Shown here in pieces: positions 23,029-36,180 of a stretch of DNA of 64,000 nt. The first letter of the stretch is position 1, and every line of letters starts with the position of its first letter. Source of the DNA: Marsupella aquatica (taxonomy: Eukaryota; Marchantiophyta); assembly GCA_973895155.1 (NCBI GenBank), contig OZ316896.1, forward strand, positions 13,144,001 through 13,208,000. Direction: 5' to 3'. The translations under genes were made by a program, and so were the position numbers. The notes under the pieces are model-generated. The model was not told where the DNA came from. It ran no database searches and saw only the letters and a list, made by a program, of their open reading frames with translations.

Positions 23029-26000
23029 CTAGGATGGAGCGTTGTCTCTGTGGCCATGAGAGTCCTGAACCCTTCGTGAGCTCCTTCTCAATGGATTCTT
23101 ACTTGGGGAGGGAGAAGGGGATGAACGTCCTGAGTTTTGAGCGCTTCTGTCATGACCCGGAGTGCCAGATCCGCCGGGAAGAGTTTGAGAACGAACAATC
23201 ATGTCTGTCATAGAGGTAGTTTGATACTCCCGGCTATTGTTGTCACTAAAGTCGCCCCTTGTGGTTGCACGCTGGCGGAAATGAGAGCTCTGTGCTGAGA
23301 GAATGTAAGCTCGACCAGTCCTCTCGTAAATTTGCCGGTTGGCCACCCTTAACTGGATCTCTGTCAGTTCGGAATCCAAGCTAACGGAGAGTTGATCACC
23401 AGCCTGAGAGAACATCCAGGGGACACCATCATTTCTATGCACTACCAACATTTTAGTCATAGACAGATTCCTAGTGTTCTTGACATCAATGCAAGAGTGC
23501 CAATTAGCAATTATCGGAAACACCCGAAGGAAACAAATCATGAAACACAACCTCGTCGAAAACAACAAGCAACAATTCAGTCACTTCGATAGCTCTGAAA
23601 GCAAGGACACAGTAAACACAAAGCCACGACCAGCGCTACAATAATACCGCTATGAGGATAACTAGACATTCGTTGCCGAATTTTCAAAAGTGCGCCATTG
23701 AGGTAGAATTAGTGTTTGATCCTTAGTTACATCAGATAGCGACACACCGACACAATCAACATGACCATGGAAGTTTGGAGTTGGGTTCTCACCTGGAAGG
23801 CCAACGAGCTGTGCAACGAATCCTTTGCCCTCGTTAGTATCTGCTGTGCAGCTGAGATCTCACCATTATCCGCCAAGTGACCTGCTGCCAGGATACATTG
23901 TGCAATATCAACTCGATTCCTCTGTCTATCGACCTCCAGGCTAATAGACTGCGAGGCAGGGTCTACAACTTCAGGTCGAGAGATTTGCACGTCTGTAGGA
24001 GAAGTTTGGTGCAGTTCACTGGAAACAGGGTCACGGAAGGAACATGACACGGAAAGCACTGTTGATGTATTATTCAGAGAATTCTCCTCAGAATTTGGGA
24101 CGGCAGGAAGCTTCACCTCCAGAAGTATATCCCTTTCCTCTTCGGCATATACATCCCCAAGCGTCACCTTACCGTAGCTTCCATTCTCACTGATCGAAGT
24201 CTCATAACTTCCAGCTTGAATACTCTTTATCTGAACTCCCGAACCTATAGTAGTGATTGACAGGTTGGTGTTTTGGGAGATAACACTGAGGAGTCCCCCA
24301 ATGCACTGGGCAAAGGCATCCTGCACCGCTCCTTCTGCTTGAATGAAAGAGAAAGTCCCGCCTGATACCTCCGATATGGAATGCATAGTAGCTGCATCAT
24401 GATCTGCACCGAAACCAAAAGTATGCACTGGCACTTGAACTCCTCCATATCTACGATGACGCATTGATCCTGGAAGAAGTCGTCTGCCATCAATGGAACT
24501 AGAGCTAATATTAGTGCGAGCGGTAGCTAACCCTGAAAATTGACCTCTGCTTCCAATCGTGTAGGTATCCTGCCCATCGGAGAGCAGCATGATACTGGCG
24601 ACTGGATTCTTCATCCTCCGATCTTCAAGCATCTTTGCACCTTTCTTCAACCCATCAGCTATGTTGGTGCCACCAGTGGAGACCAAGGAATCGACACATC
24701 TGAGAGCATGCCTCCGTCCATCCTCCACCATTCTTTTCAGAGGAAACAGCCTCCTAGCGGAGGATGAGAATGCCACCACCGAGAGACGGTCTGCCGGACT
24801 CAAGTTCCGAATTACAAATGCCATGGCTCGCTTCAAAAGTACCAGCTTTGTGCCTGCCATGCTTCCACTGATGTCCAGCACTGTGACCAGATCCAGCGGA
24901 GCTCGGGTACTGGGGTCTAAGACCTGTGCTGCAGAAAGGTCGCCGTACAAGCTGCTGGCCACCACATTACCTTGCTCTTCACTACTGTTATCTCTTCTTT
25001 CAACCCCTACTTGCCCTTTATTGCCAGCTGAGGATTTCAAGTGTATCAGCACTGTGAATGTATCTCTTTCCTCGGAGGCTGGCACAGCCAGGACCTCTGG
25101 GTGACAAGTTATCACAATCTCTTCACTCCTTGTTTTGGTGTGGGGAGAAGGAGACACATCTCTCATCTCACATTCTCCCCCATTCTGCCTAGACAAACCT
25201 TGCTCATCAACCTCTGTTTGCCTACGGCCTTCAGATCCTTGAGCTCCATCTTCTGGAATTCCTCCTACGCCAACCGCTCCCGCAAGAGTCTGCCCATTGC
25301 CTGCAGAGTTCTCCCTCTCCCCACCCAAAGCAGGAGCTGGAGCAGCAGGAACCTCTAGAGAAGCAGGCAAACTCAAAGGTTCGTCATCATCAAACATAGT
25401 GGGCTCGTGAGAGCGACCTTGGCGAAATCCTTGAGAGCTCGCTATGGACTCGTCCAAGATTCTTATGATAGGATCCGGGCGTGATCGCTGATCATCCTCC
25501 TCATCTGGGCTGATCTCTCCTGTGATGGACACCCTGCTTGTTGTACATTGTAAATGATCCAGTAAGAAATCAACTGAAAGAATGCGAAGCAAAGTTCAAT
25601 TGCATAGGCAAAAACTTGGTTAGTAACAGAAGACAATGTCAAGTCTGCCATTTACGCATCACTCAGATGGCATTCACAATTTGCCGTCACTCAGTCTCTA
25701 ATACAAGCCATGAGATCCCGAAAGTAATTGAGGCGCTCACAATTTTGCTTCCAAACTTTGTTCCATGTACCTTCCAAAGTTAGGTCCCATCATATGGTAA
25801 AATTCTACGTTCTTCAGATCAGAAGCAAGTCGAAGACGAGTCCGTTGGGGCTCTAAAAGCATTGCGAAAAGACAAACTTTTTGGCGAGAGAAAGGTCACC
25901 ACAATTGCACCAATTACAACTGTTCTACCAAGAACTCAGCTTCAAAAAGAGATCTCCGAAAATTTTACCTGGAATTTGAACGATGCGCCCTCCTGTTTCG

Positions 26001-28132
26001 GCCTCCTGGAGCCCAGTTTAAAAATTCGCTGAATGAGGGCAAGTCTGCGGGTGCTTGCCATGGGACATCTTTCCACTTGGCACGGCAAACGGGACAAACT
26101 AAGTTCCCATGACGAACATTTGAAGCAATGCATGAGAAATGAAATGTGTGACAACACTCCGCCGTGAAGAGAGCATGGCCATTGCCAGGCTTCATACTTT
26201 CCAGACATATTGCACATGAGACCTGCAGACAGAAATTATATCAATACTGCAACAGTAGACTTCTCAGCGTTATAATCCTGAGCACACATTGACGACTTCG
26301 CACAAATTTTCACAAAGACTAGACTCCCGGACAATCTATGTACGCGAGATATGACCAGAATCAGCAAAGTTCACATAGAATCAATCCCGCAGAAACTAAC
26401 TCGACTACAGAGAAAAGGGACACAAAGAAGAAACCTCAAGGAACTTCAAAAGGGAGATTATCTTCGAACACATGTACCAAATAGAAATGACGTATGAAAA
26501 TTGACATGGTTTATACTCCAAAATAAGACCTCAAGGACCATACAATAACTCAGGCCCGGCATGGATGACGAAACGTGTCAAAGGGTCGTACTGGACTGAA
26601 CTACTAAACAGGGTCCCCAGTAAGAGCTCTAAAAAGAGATGAAAGAGTAAAATAACCTCCAATAAAACTTAAGTACATCCAGACTTGATGATCTTACAAG
26701 ACAAAGGTGTGCGGGAATCTATTATAGTGGAGGTTGCGGGCAGTAGCACTAGATATCAGAAATAACATACCCTGGACCAATATCTTGACATTCTGAAGGT
26801 CGTGATATCTTGGGGCAAGGATGGATCCTGTGAGCTTCCAGGGTTGCTACTAAACTGTCTGCACGTCGGTAAACCAACTAAATCCTTCGACATAGTGGGA
26901 GACGAAAATTCAAAAAGAGGAATCAAACTATCTAGTTCAGCAAACGAGATGGGATGGATCGTCTTATCGTCAGTGTTTTAGTTTTCGTAAAAAGCACCTA
27001 CTCCAGAGACAAACCCCTGTTTTAGGCTCTACGGGCCAAACCGAGGAGTATGAATCAAAGAGCTCCTTTATGCCCGCTAATTTGTGTGGTAGCTTTATCA
27101 GAAACAGACCAAAAACTACGTCTGGGTGGCCAAAAATTCTAAGAAACAGCCCAGCTTCACGCTTTTCTCCAGAAAGGTCGAGCTCGGATGGACCAACGTC
27201 AGGGTACCGAAACTAACGAGATACTACAGTAAGGAATGAAGTACCGTCGATACGATCCAATATTCCACGAAGAGCATGAGATTTGGAAAAGTGGATACAA
27301 GCGTAGATCGGAAGCTGCTTAAATTGGCTTACTTTCTGCTGCGGGACGAATGAAATGCCCGCTTGCGGGCTCTACATCCACTGGGCAAGATGAAGGGAAG
27401 GAGAAGAGCATCTTTGAAGCACCAAACGCCGGAAAGAAGCCATTATCGAGGAACTTGGAGGGTCAAGCGGCAACCCATCATTCTTCGTAAAATGAAACGA
27501 TTTCCGGAAGGTGGAGGTAACTTCGTTAGTACAGGAAAGTTGCATTGAAAAAAACCGTTGCCCAAAATCCCAGACGAAATGAGGCGGATCGTAGACGAGA
27601 CGCAGAATTCCATGAAATGTGATCCAAATGCCCGGTCGCCCAATACATGAGATAGGGCGGATCGCCCTGAACTCCTAAAACAGATTGGTGTACTATTGAT
27701 AGGTAGAGAGTGGAATTTAATGGCCTCCTACTGTAGTTCCCACAGGGGTTGAGAGACTGACCTCAGCAACCAATGCACTAGAACTTGGGAAGTCTAGAAG
27801 ACAAGAAGAATAGATAGCAGAAAAGACAAATGTCACAGCCATGCACGAATCGACAAAGTTTCAGGTCACTAGTCTAGAGGATGGAGGTAGCCTACCCGTC
27901 GAATGCTTGTGCGAATAAGATTCAGTCGAGAAGAAGTCCTCAATCCAGGGGCAGGAGCAGGTAAAGCATTTTCCTGTGCCAGATCGGATATCAGCACTTC
28001 AGTATCTACTCCTGGAGATTCAGAGTTGGCTGGGACCCCCTCCCTTCCTGGATCGTCTCCTGGATTACGAAGAACCGAAACACATTGATTTAACCCTAGA
28101 GCCCTTCTCACTTTCCTCCACCCACTCCCCAT
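23029..28132 (-). CDS. WAV3-like RING-H2/vWA E3 ubiquitin ligase, four exons
   Basis: Probable E3 ubiquitin ligase of the WAVY GROWTH 3 family, which in Arabidopsis acts in root gravitropism and auxin response. Exons on the minus strand: 28132-27896, 26222-25969, 25533-23793, 23403-23029; all junctions are GT-AG and in phase, giving 868 aa. The N-terminus MGSGWRKVRRALG is typical of the family. A RING-H2 finger follows at 82-125 (ligands C82, C85, C102, H104, H107, C110, C122, C125, ending NLVCPVCRAKWK). After an acidic, low-complexity linker comes a von Willebrand A domain with MIDAS D384-I-S386-G-S388, then an all-beta region. The C-terminal part (ELTEIQLRVANRQIYERTGR onward) ends in a Ser/Pro/Arg-rich tail. 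It is longer than Arabidopsis members (about 700 aa) because of the linker and tail. Intron 1 is 1.67 kb and AT-rich, with no gene inside. Confidence 0.93.
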
Positions 28133-28787
28133 TGGTTCACTCGGAACCGTTGTGTTTTGACCTTCACTGATCTGTTGAAAGAAGCCCAGTTGCTTTAATC
28201 AGGAACAAGAACTGCAGTGCCTACTGAAGCACTCTGCAGCTTTCAACATTGGGTGCTGGCTCGTCAGACAAATCTGTAATTCCCTTATTCGACACCTCTA
28301 CTTGGCTTACAGACTGAGCACATGTGCCGGAAAAACACCTCCAACCAGAGGTCATACGACGAAGACCCTCGCCCAAACTCGACCTCTTGCCGAAGATCTC
28401 CCCAATCTCGAAGATTGACTATTTCAAATCACGTTAACTTTCTCATCGTCAGCCACTATAGGAACCCACCACAATTCGCTCTGCTGCTCTAGGGACTGAA
28501 GGTAAGCCCACCTTCCCATGGCTGAATTTGGCAGCCATTGTTGACAAGTGAACTGTAGTCAGCTATGCAAACCAATACACTCCACCGCGTGAATCTAAAT
28601 TCTGATTACTTGCGACAATACTGCGCGATTCCTTGCAGACTCGCAGTCCAGATGATGTCGGCGCGGACAACCTTAAATCTCATAGTTGCTTGAATGCGTT
28701 ACGCCTTTCGTCCCTGCCACATGACATTGGCACCGTAATCATTGTCATATACGAACCCAGATGCACATCTGTTGACACCTGATCCCT

Positions 28788-28796
28788 CTTTTTATA
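28788..28796 (-). promoter_or_regulatory. Candidate TATA box of the WAV3-like gene
   Basis: On the minus strand tataaaaag lies about 655 bp upstream of the start codon, in a GC-balanced context. Use would give a leader of roughly 620 nt. It is the best TATA-like element in the upstream 1 kb that I noticed, but usage is inferred only. Confidence 0.35.
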
Positions 28797-30448
28797 TCGC
28801 CTGGGAAGCCAGGATGGCTATGCAATCAGTCAATCGTAATCGAATAACCAATCACTCACTCACTGACCAACTTATCAAGACTACCACAAGGAGCTCGCGC
28901 CTCACGAGCATGCCTTAGGAAGAGAAGCCAGAAGGATCAATCAAAACGTGAGCTGCATGAAATTCTGTGAGCTCACGAGCTCACATGCTCTTCGATAGAG
29001 CGATTTGGTGTTCGAGGAAAGGTTTACTTCAGGATCAACCGAGAGGATTAACAAGCAGTGAACAGAACGAACTGAGTATGACTCTAAAAGTAGAAGTCTA
29101 ACTGCATGGATCAGAACGCTGAGCTATGCCACCATGGCTATACCAAGAGAAGCAGAGGGCCTTGCTACAGACCAGCAGACATCCTCAGAAGTCTGGAATG
29201 GACATTTCAGAGTCGCATTTTGCGTGGTGTAGTACAAACGCACGGGGAGGGTTGACAATTCGACACGACGGAACAAAACAAGTGTCCAGTCAGCTGTTAG
29301 GACATCACCGACTGGACGGTTGTCGTCTTAAACTGGCTCAAGTGATATGAATCTGCCTCAGTTATTCTGCCATAGAAGCATCAGTAACTAACCATCAAAA
29401 GAGAACATCCTCAAAGGCGAGGAGAAGAAATTTCAGGAAATTACAACGACGAAGAGCTTGTATCCCTCAGTGCAACTTCTCCGTTGTCATCCGCTCCATA
29501 AAGCAGGTGACGCAACCACCGCAGAGTTGACAATTTGCTAGATGTACCTTCTTAGAACGCCTCTAATTGGCTCGAGAAATTTCAAAGAAGGAAAGCCGTC
29601 GACGGATGCGTCTTCGCACAATTCTTGAGCAAAGGCCAAAGTCATCACTCTATTAGCAAACAGACCATGAATGGAACGGGCTCATGAGCTCATCAACAGA
29701 CTGTACTGTTCCAACCGCAGCTCTGGAGTTGTATCACTCGACTTCTGAAAGTAAGTGGCTGACTGACTGTGAAAAGAAAACGCATGTGCGGCGCGGAATG
29801 AAAAGCTCATCATTGAAAATTTGTCCGTCTGCAAACGCAGGTCAGAATGCGGCTGGCTGGCAGGGCACGAAAGACAATGGCAACAACCTCCGCCACCTCG
29901 AAAGCTTGCTCTGCTAGGGAGGATCCAGATGTGCAGACCGCAACCGAAGGGAGTACATGCTTTCCAGATTTTCGTTTCGTTTGTGATATTTTATTCAGGA
30001 GTAGCCCTGCAAGGACGAAGTCTCCAGCTACCTTTATTCTACAGTTAACGCCATGTTCACGGATCTCATCGGGATCAGACTTTCGTTTCGATACCTACAG
30101 TAGTAGTAGTGCTCTGTTGGGACTCTACCAAAACACTTCGTTAAAGCAGCCTACCATAATCCCCGGCTCGCATTGCTGGCTTCTCCTTACGTCAGAATGT
30201 TGACCAACCACATGAGATCCCTGCGCACGCTGCTGTTACAGAATGATATTAAATCCCTCCTCCTCATCCCCTTTTTTAACGCAATCATGACAGCTCTCGC
30301 TCTCCTCATGCGCGCTCTCTGATAATGATGCCTCACTCCACCATCCGATCCAAAAACTGAGATTGAAGTGGGCTTTCCTGGGCCCCACTCTTCGCTTGTC
30401 TAAGTTGCTGCAACGACCTAACTAATCAAAGAATGGGTTCAGTATCAT

Positions 30449-30590
30449 TTCCATCAGGCCTGATTACTGCTGACTTGGTGACCAAAGTGGACAGGTTGGG
30501 AACGGAGAGTCTAACGTTGTTCCATCAGGCCTGATTACTGCTGACTTGGTGACTAAAGTGGACAGGTTGGGAACGGAGAGTCTAACGTTG
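30449..30590. repeat. Perfect-like 71-bp tandem duplication
   Basis: The unit ttccatcaggcctgattact through agtctaacgttg occurs twice back to back (30,449-30,519 and 30,520-30,590) with a single C/T difference. It is a recent event. Confidence 0.93.
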
Positions 30591-33500
30591 TGTTGCTACT
30601 GGTACTCAAACAAACACTGGAGTTTGTCCGTGAGCTCCCCCTGAAGCTCTCTCCCATGGTCTGTTTAATTAATGGGCTTTGTTCATCTTGATTTACGGCC
30701 TGACTCGATCTTCGACGGATTTGTCAAGTTGACGTCATAGGGTTGACGACAATTGCCATTCCATAATCCATGGAATCCCGGAGGAAATCCTATCCTACAG
30801 ACTTGCTTATCTTGTGAGCATCATAATGATGGAAGAAGTCGCTGCCGCAAGATGTATTGTCGTCGTCAGGTAAGTTTACGAGCTCACGCTACAGAACTGT
30901 GGTCACCATTCATTTGAAGGCCTTTTCAAGCGCTCCAAATCTCCAATCCTCTAATCGAGTGGGGGACTGGGTAATTGAGGTTTGGACGAAGATTGGGGCA
31001 AGATTGTTGCTAACAGACAAAATTCATAATTTGACTTGTGCCAAGACTTGACAAAATTTGTTGTCTTCGAACAATTCGACGACCGTCTTCATCGCCGCCT
31101 TGCTGCACATTGCATGTGTATTTATCCTAGATTGCCTTTCTTAAAACGGACTTCGTGCGTGCGATTGCGTGTGGGACGGACTTGAGTGCCCTTCTCCCAA
31201 ACACAGTTGCCCTCGGGTCGCTTAATTTAGAATTCTCTACCCTAGCTTATCTCGATCAGACGAGGAAGAAACCCGGATGGTGCGTACATCTGCCCGGCAC
31301 CTCCCTATCGATTGCTCGCATCATCGACCTTGACCTGCTGCTCTATCCCTCACAGGTTTCGTCCCCCATCATTATTGACTCTTCTCGATGTCATTCGAGT
31401 TGATCGACCTTTCAAGGCTTAAAACATTGAACGAGCGAACGAATCTGTCAAAGATGGCATTCTTGGATAATTATGGCACCGAATCCCTGGGAGCTTTGGG
31501 GTTTGATCGCCTAGTTGACACAGGTTCTTTCGACGATGACTCAAAGTAGTGGATGAACATCTGAGGTAGCCGTAACCTATGAGAATCAATCAGGCCTAGC
31601 TCTGTACACTGTAGAATGATGTACAATCATGGCCCACCGGCCCCACGACTGTCTCAAGGCGCAGTGCTTTCCTGTTCTTATCAAACTCCTCACACGGATG
31701 GAAGCTGTGGCAGGACCGCAGGAGCTAGAGTAGTAATAAGTAGGGACTTTAAAGCAGGTGGTAAAAAACCGAGCTCGCATTTACAAAGTGGACGGTGCTC
31801 TCCTGGCAATTTGCGGGGCGATGCAATTTCTTGACGTCTCCACACTCCACCCGAACGACTGGGATGCCCCGAACTCGTAACTTACAGATTGCAGAATGCA
31901 AAGCTCTTCTCAAGGGATTTTTTCCCAGCTCTGTACTGACTGTATCGCACGAATTTCAGCCCCGAGAAGTTGGTAGCTGCCATCGCCGAGGGTTTGCTGA
32001 GCTCGGGTTAGGGATTTGCGCAATCCCTAAACTGAAATTGAAATTGGAGCGACTTTTCCTTCGTTTGAAAACATTTTAAAATATACAAACGAAGAAATTC
32101 GATTATTCGAACGCCCGAAACTTGAAATTAATGATGAGTTATTATTATGAGTTGACTTCCTTATCGAGGTGGATGCTCAGTACATCCTGCGCTACTATGT
32201 CTTTAGTTCACACTCCATGTAATAAATCTGATTGATAAGTGGTAAACCCACTTGTGATTTTTCGTTCGTTAATTCTATGTAAGGTTTTGAAGCATTACGC
32301 TCTGAGTGAGGCCATGGAACCTGTGCCAGCCTGGCCTAGGGATTGTCAAGTTTATTAAATGAGAATGCCCAAATGCCAAACAGCTATGAAAATAGTTTTG
32401 CAGCGTAAAGGTGAACTAAGTGCTCAAAAATCTACTTGGGGGCCTGTGTGCAATGACTCATCTCCGTTTGGGGATAATGGGCTACAACCCCCTTAGGCTC
32501 ACTGCCCTCGGAGGCTACATTCCATTACCCTCTCTTGGGGATGAATTGCCTTACTGAGTATTATTAACCTGTACTTGATAAGTGAAGCACTGGCAATATC
32601 GTACACTGGGTATTTTTTGGTGATCAAGGACATTTGCACAAATGGCAATGGCAAATGCGCAAGCGGCAAAAACACCCCACCAGACTAATCATATGGACAT
32701 GTTTACACTGTTAGAACTTGTAAGATCAAATCTGCAGTATCAGATATTGGCTAGTTAAACAAGCCTAGCTATACTTGGAAATTAAACACAAAAATTTAGT
32801 TAACAATTTTTTAAGGAAAGCTACATTCTGTAATCTGGTAAGAGTGAACCTCTACACCAGGATTCATTCTGCATCGTTACTAGGGTCTGGAGGTGGTGGC
32901 AAGTTTTGGGGTGAGGCAATGGTTGAGGAAAGGCAATGGGGTGGAGAATGGCCTGAGCAAAACTCTAGCATTCAGGCTATAGTCAAAATAAATGCCTTGG
33001 TACCATTTGCTACTAGTCTCACTAGTTCCTGTTTTGGCAAATTTGTCAGTAAAAATTATCCCTGCTTTGCACTGATAGATCTTGCTTGGGGATCCTTGAG
33101 GTTTGCACTATGTGATAAGTATAACATGTATGCTCTTTGCGCTAATTGGAATGTTGCATGATCCTCGTGCCTTCTTAACTGTAAAATACCTGGGATAATG
33201 GTCATTGCACACCAAAAACGGAGAAACATATTAAGAATACACAGATACATGTTAGGAATACTCAGTGAAGTTAATGATTTTAATAGAATAATAGGGTTTA
33301 TCATGGTATGGAGTGACATAATACACCTTGCATTGTCACATTTTGACATGCAATTAGTGGTATGTCAACATTTCCCATTGAGACTCACACCCTGTTTTAT
33401 AACTGCAACATTATACACTAGGAGAAAAGCATAGACAGCTATCATAACTGTTTTCGACCACGTAACAACTCTTTCTTACAAGTGCATCCCGTCTTACAGG

Positions 33501-33859
33501 AACAGTTTGCACTGATGATTTTGTCGTCTAGTGGTCTCCTGGAAACCTCAAAACGCTTGTAAAAGGTGCAATGAGACTACAAAACTGTTGGGAAAAAAGG
33601 AAGAACGATTGCCCTTGCAGTAACCAGATTTTGCACTTAGACAGAGCGGACTGTGCGAAGTACTCAATAAAACCTACTGTACAGTCGTGGATGCAGAAAT
33701 CCCAACTACCCTTGTAAATGATTCTGGAGTTACCGTAACTTACTCGCTCCCAAGTTCCAACTGAGCGTGTCAATAAATGATTGTACGGGATAGCATAGGT
33801 GTGCATTTATGATGCAACTGCTCTTCAACCTTCATTGCGTTTGCTTATATTATAGCACC

Positions 33860-34560
33860 AGTCCAGACCAGCCATGTCTTTTTCTCATTTTGGGAAAGGA
33901 GTGTGAGTTGTGGGAGGTGTCCGCATTTCTAGCGACAGTAGGCCGAGACCCCTTTTCTCCCTCATTTTGGTAAAGCTGTGTCAGCAGTAGGCGATGGCCC
34001 CAAGGAGTTTCTAGCTCAAAGGTCCAGACAAAAGCCAGTTTTTCTCACTTTTGAAAAAGGGGTGTGAGGTGGCTTTACGAGGGGCCGGGGCACTTGTGAC
34101 GTTTTTAACCCAACCAAACTGGAGGGCCAATTATTGTTCTGAACTCTGAAGATAGACTTGACAATAAAAATCTTTTGAAACGAAGTTCATTAAATGCAAA
34201 TCTATAGCCCCATATTAGAAATGATTGGATCTAAAATTCTAGACAAAATAAATATTTTTGGGGCTCACTATTTGCCATGTAAGATGATATAGACACAATA
34301 CCTGAACAGGCCCTCTTGTAAAACCAACTGTAATGCTTTCCACTCATATAAGGTCCAGATTTAATCTTAGACTGAATTCAAAAAGACAATGGACCCCACA
34401 TCTTGTAAAGCCACGTTGAGTAACATGAGGTGGCCCCAAGGGATTTTAGCCCCAGCGTAAAGACCAGCCAGTTTTTGGCCCCAAGGCATTTTAGCTCGAG
34501 AGTAAAGACCAGCCAGTTTTCTCTCATTTGGGGAAAGGAGTGTGAGTTGTGGGAGGTGGG
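33860..34560. repeat. Cluster of related short blocks
   Basis: Blocks such as 'cagaccagcca', 'ttttctcattttgggaaagg', agtgtgagttgtgggaggtg and 'ccaag..atttttag' recur three to four times (33,866; 34,000-34,080; 34,450-34,560) around the dispersed repeat at 34,090-34,424. The arrangement suggests fragments of one repeat family duplicated locally. Confidence 0.55.
34090..34424. repeat. Dispersed repeat, copy 2 (pairs with 17.83-18.24 kb)
   Basis: Same orientation and block order as 17,826-18,238 (see that entry). This copy is shorter because of internal deletions. Confidence 0.65.
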
Positions 34561-36180
34561 CCCAAGGATTTTTAAATAGCTGCAGAGTCTGGAACAGCCG
34601 TTTTTTGGTCACGTTGGTAAAGGAGTTTCTGACATTAATTTTCTATGCATGCATGTGAGCCTTTCTATTCCCTTAGATTAAATATATCACACTGCCACTG
34701 AAGAAAACGAGCCAAATCTGGAGACGAGGATTTGGTAAGTTGAGCAGAAAAATCTCATTTATTATTTTCTTTGTGATGGGTTGCCAGAGCATTTCAGGTA
34801 AGATTTATGCAGAACATTGATTTTTAAACGTTGCAAGCACGCTGCATTCTAAACTTTTCTTTTATGAAGAATCTATTCACTGTTGTTTGTTTGAAAGTTT
34901 TTCCTTGTTTCTTTTGTTTCCATATTCAGAAAGTCTGCATTTTATTCTCTCAGTTGGCCATTTCTCAGGTTTAAGGTTCTCCAAAAAAAACCAAAAAAAG
35001 GTTCTCCAAATTACAATTGGAAAAATCACGCAGGTGTTAGGTAAAGCTTTCCCACGAGGCAGTTGTCCTAGATAAAGGCGTGAGGGCTTTCATTTTGGAC
35101 ATCTCCCAACAGGGAAAGCACTAACTCAGTTTGGTCCCGCCAAAAATTCAACTAAGAATAAGTTATCATAAGCTACACTTTGGAGCCTATGGTCCAGAGT
35201 GACTCAAGGTACCATGTATGAGGAGAGTCAACAGGTGGGGAAGGCAACTGTGGGCAAAGATTAGGCATTCTGGCTCGTGTCCTAAATTAGTGTCTAGCGA
35301 ATGCCCTGTCCAATACAAAATGCCCTCTTAGTTCCCTGCAGCTTTGTTAGTTTAGATAAAGAGCATGGAATTTACAAACAGGAACTTTGGGCAGAGATTA
35401 AGGTGGTATAAATGAACTATGGTATTCCCCAAGATTTTCCACTTCCCAGAACAAAAGAGTCCACACCCCATGACATTGATTAGTCCTATTACATGTCTAT
35501 TTTAACTAATATAAAAGAATTGAAACAATAATCATAAAGAGTTATGTGAGGAGACATTTTAATTTGACTAGTTTATGAAAAACAAGTATTAAAGGAATAA
35601 TTATAAAAAAGTTAATGAAAAAATTACACACATTTCTAAAAGTGATAAAAGTACAATATTTTAAGACAAGTGTATTAATTTTAAGATACTAGTCAATGTA
35701 CACAGTCCTTTATGATTCAAAGAGAAGAGAGTGAACTTTATTTTTTTTAAAATTTTTTGCTCTATTTGGGGCTCTCTATTTAGGTGATACATGTTGATCA
35801 ATAAACCATGAACAATGTAAATTTTTTTAATCAATGGTATATAAGGTGCACTCATCAATGAATAGAATACTAACTATTGCTTGGTTGAAGGGTCCAACCT
35901 TCTCATGCAAGTAAGTAAATATACCCCTCAAAATGATAAGAAAAATATAAGGGACCTGATAAAAACTAAGGAAATAAACAAATTAAAAGGACTACCAAAA
36001 ATGACTAAATTCCAACAAAAAAATACTAAATAGTAAATAGCTAAAACCTGGACTAAGCCAGATTAACATGAAAATACATTTCTAGCAATTTGAATGAGAC
36101 ACTCTTTGGCTATCTTGTCTCAATATATGGCCGGTTCCAGGTCTCATAGATGGCCGGTTCCATTGCTCAATAACATAACA

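Larger units (their letters stand above)
28133..36180. other. Gene-free stretch between WAV3-like gene and lipase
   Basis: The first 650 bp are probably the leader and promoter of the minus-strand WAV3-like gene. The remainder shows no supported gene on either strand. It contains a 71-bp tandem duplication (30,449-30,590), a dispersed repeat (34,090-34,424), related short blocks around 'accagccagttttt' at 33,870-34,560, and very AT-rich sequence at 35,400-36,060. Confidence 0.5.

Noticed and set aside
24540-25358. Plus-strand frames of 105-171 codons within the WAV3-like locus
   Set aside because: They are antisense to a clearly coding vWA exon with matching family motifs.
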